Below, piece after piece: positions 14,355 to 14,355 of a stretch of 14,355 nt of DNA. The notes under the pieces are model-generated. The model made no database searches and had not been told where the DNA came from. It was given only the letters and a program-made list of their open reading frames with translations. Every line of letters begins with the position of its first letter. The first letter of the stretch is position 1. The translations under genes were made by a program, and so were the position numbers. This DNA is from an uncultured Campylobacter sp. (GTDB lineage Bacteria > Campylobacterota > Campylobacteria > Campylobacterales > Campylobacteraceae): the NCBI GenBank assembly GCA_947090385.1, contig CAMUNZ010000029.1, positions 1-14,355 on the forward strand, written 5' to 3'.

Positions 14355-14355
14355 T

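Noticed and set aside
1..14355. CRISPR array, tRNA or rRNA genes
   Set aside because: No regularly spaced direct repeats, no cloverleaf-type pairing with CCA end, and no rRNA-like segments were seen by eye.

Overview
The window looks like chromosomal DNA of a low-GC Campylobacter (Campylobacterota). The evidence is strong AT bias, TATAAT -10 boxes with little -35 conservation, TTG starts, a long poly-G tract in a coding region, and a gene order (clpB divergent from ctpA-purC-purS-purQ-SH3 membrane protein-plsC) that matches, from memory, the Cj0509c-Cj0516 neighbourhood of C. jejuni. The species cannot be fixed from this alone.

Layout. (1) 1-1980 is an accessory patch read mostly on the minus strand. 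It holds an orphan RelA/SpoT-type nucleotide pyrophosphokinase (toxSAS-like), a broken P63C-domain gene overlapping its stop codon, a small helix-turn-helix gene put out of frame by a G7 tract, a 25-residue very hydrophobic peptide whose ribosome site and start lie in a long-range RNA stem, and the start of a small membrane protein cut by the window edge. It looks like phage or plasmid debris with some genes still intact. (2) 2021-4700 is clpB with its terminator and a near-ideal housekeeping promoter overlapped by a HAIR-like (HspR) operator. (3) 4779-9623 is a tight plus-strand operon: S41 peptidase, three purine genes, a periplasmic/SH3 membrane protein and an acyltransferase, joined by overlaps of 4-7 bases or gaps of 3-9 bases. 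(4) 9645-14130 is a complete Type III restriction-modification pair, mod and res. (5) After a bidirectional terminator comes the convergent C-terminus of a TonB-dependent outer-membrane receptor.

The main biological signal is mod. It carries an uninterrupted run of 11 G at codons 88-91, in frame here, and a change of one G in either direction meets a stop within a few codons. By analogy with known phase-variable Type III methyltransferases this predicts a phasevarion, an ON/OFF epigenetic regulator. res overlaps the end of mod by 8 bases, so the endonuclease subunit may follow the state of mod. The less expected signal is at 96-231: a hydrophobic peptide ORF inside an RNA whose two ends pair over about 19 base pairs and mask the Shine-Dalgarno, a layout like that of type I toxin mRNAs. 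This second reading is inference and would need RNA data.
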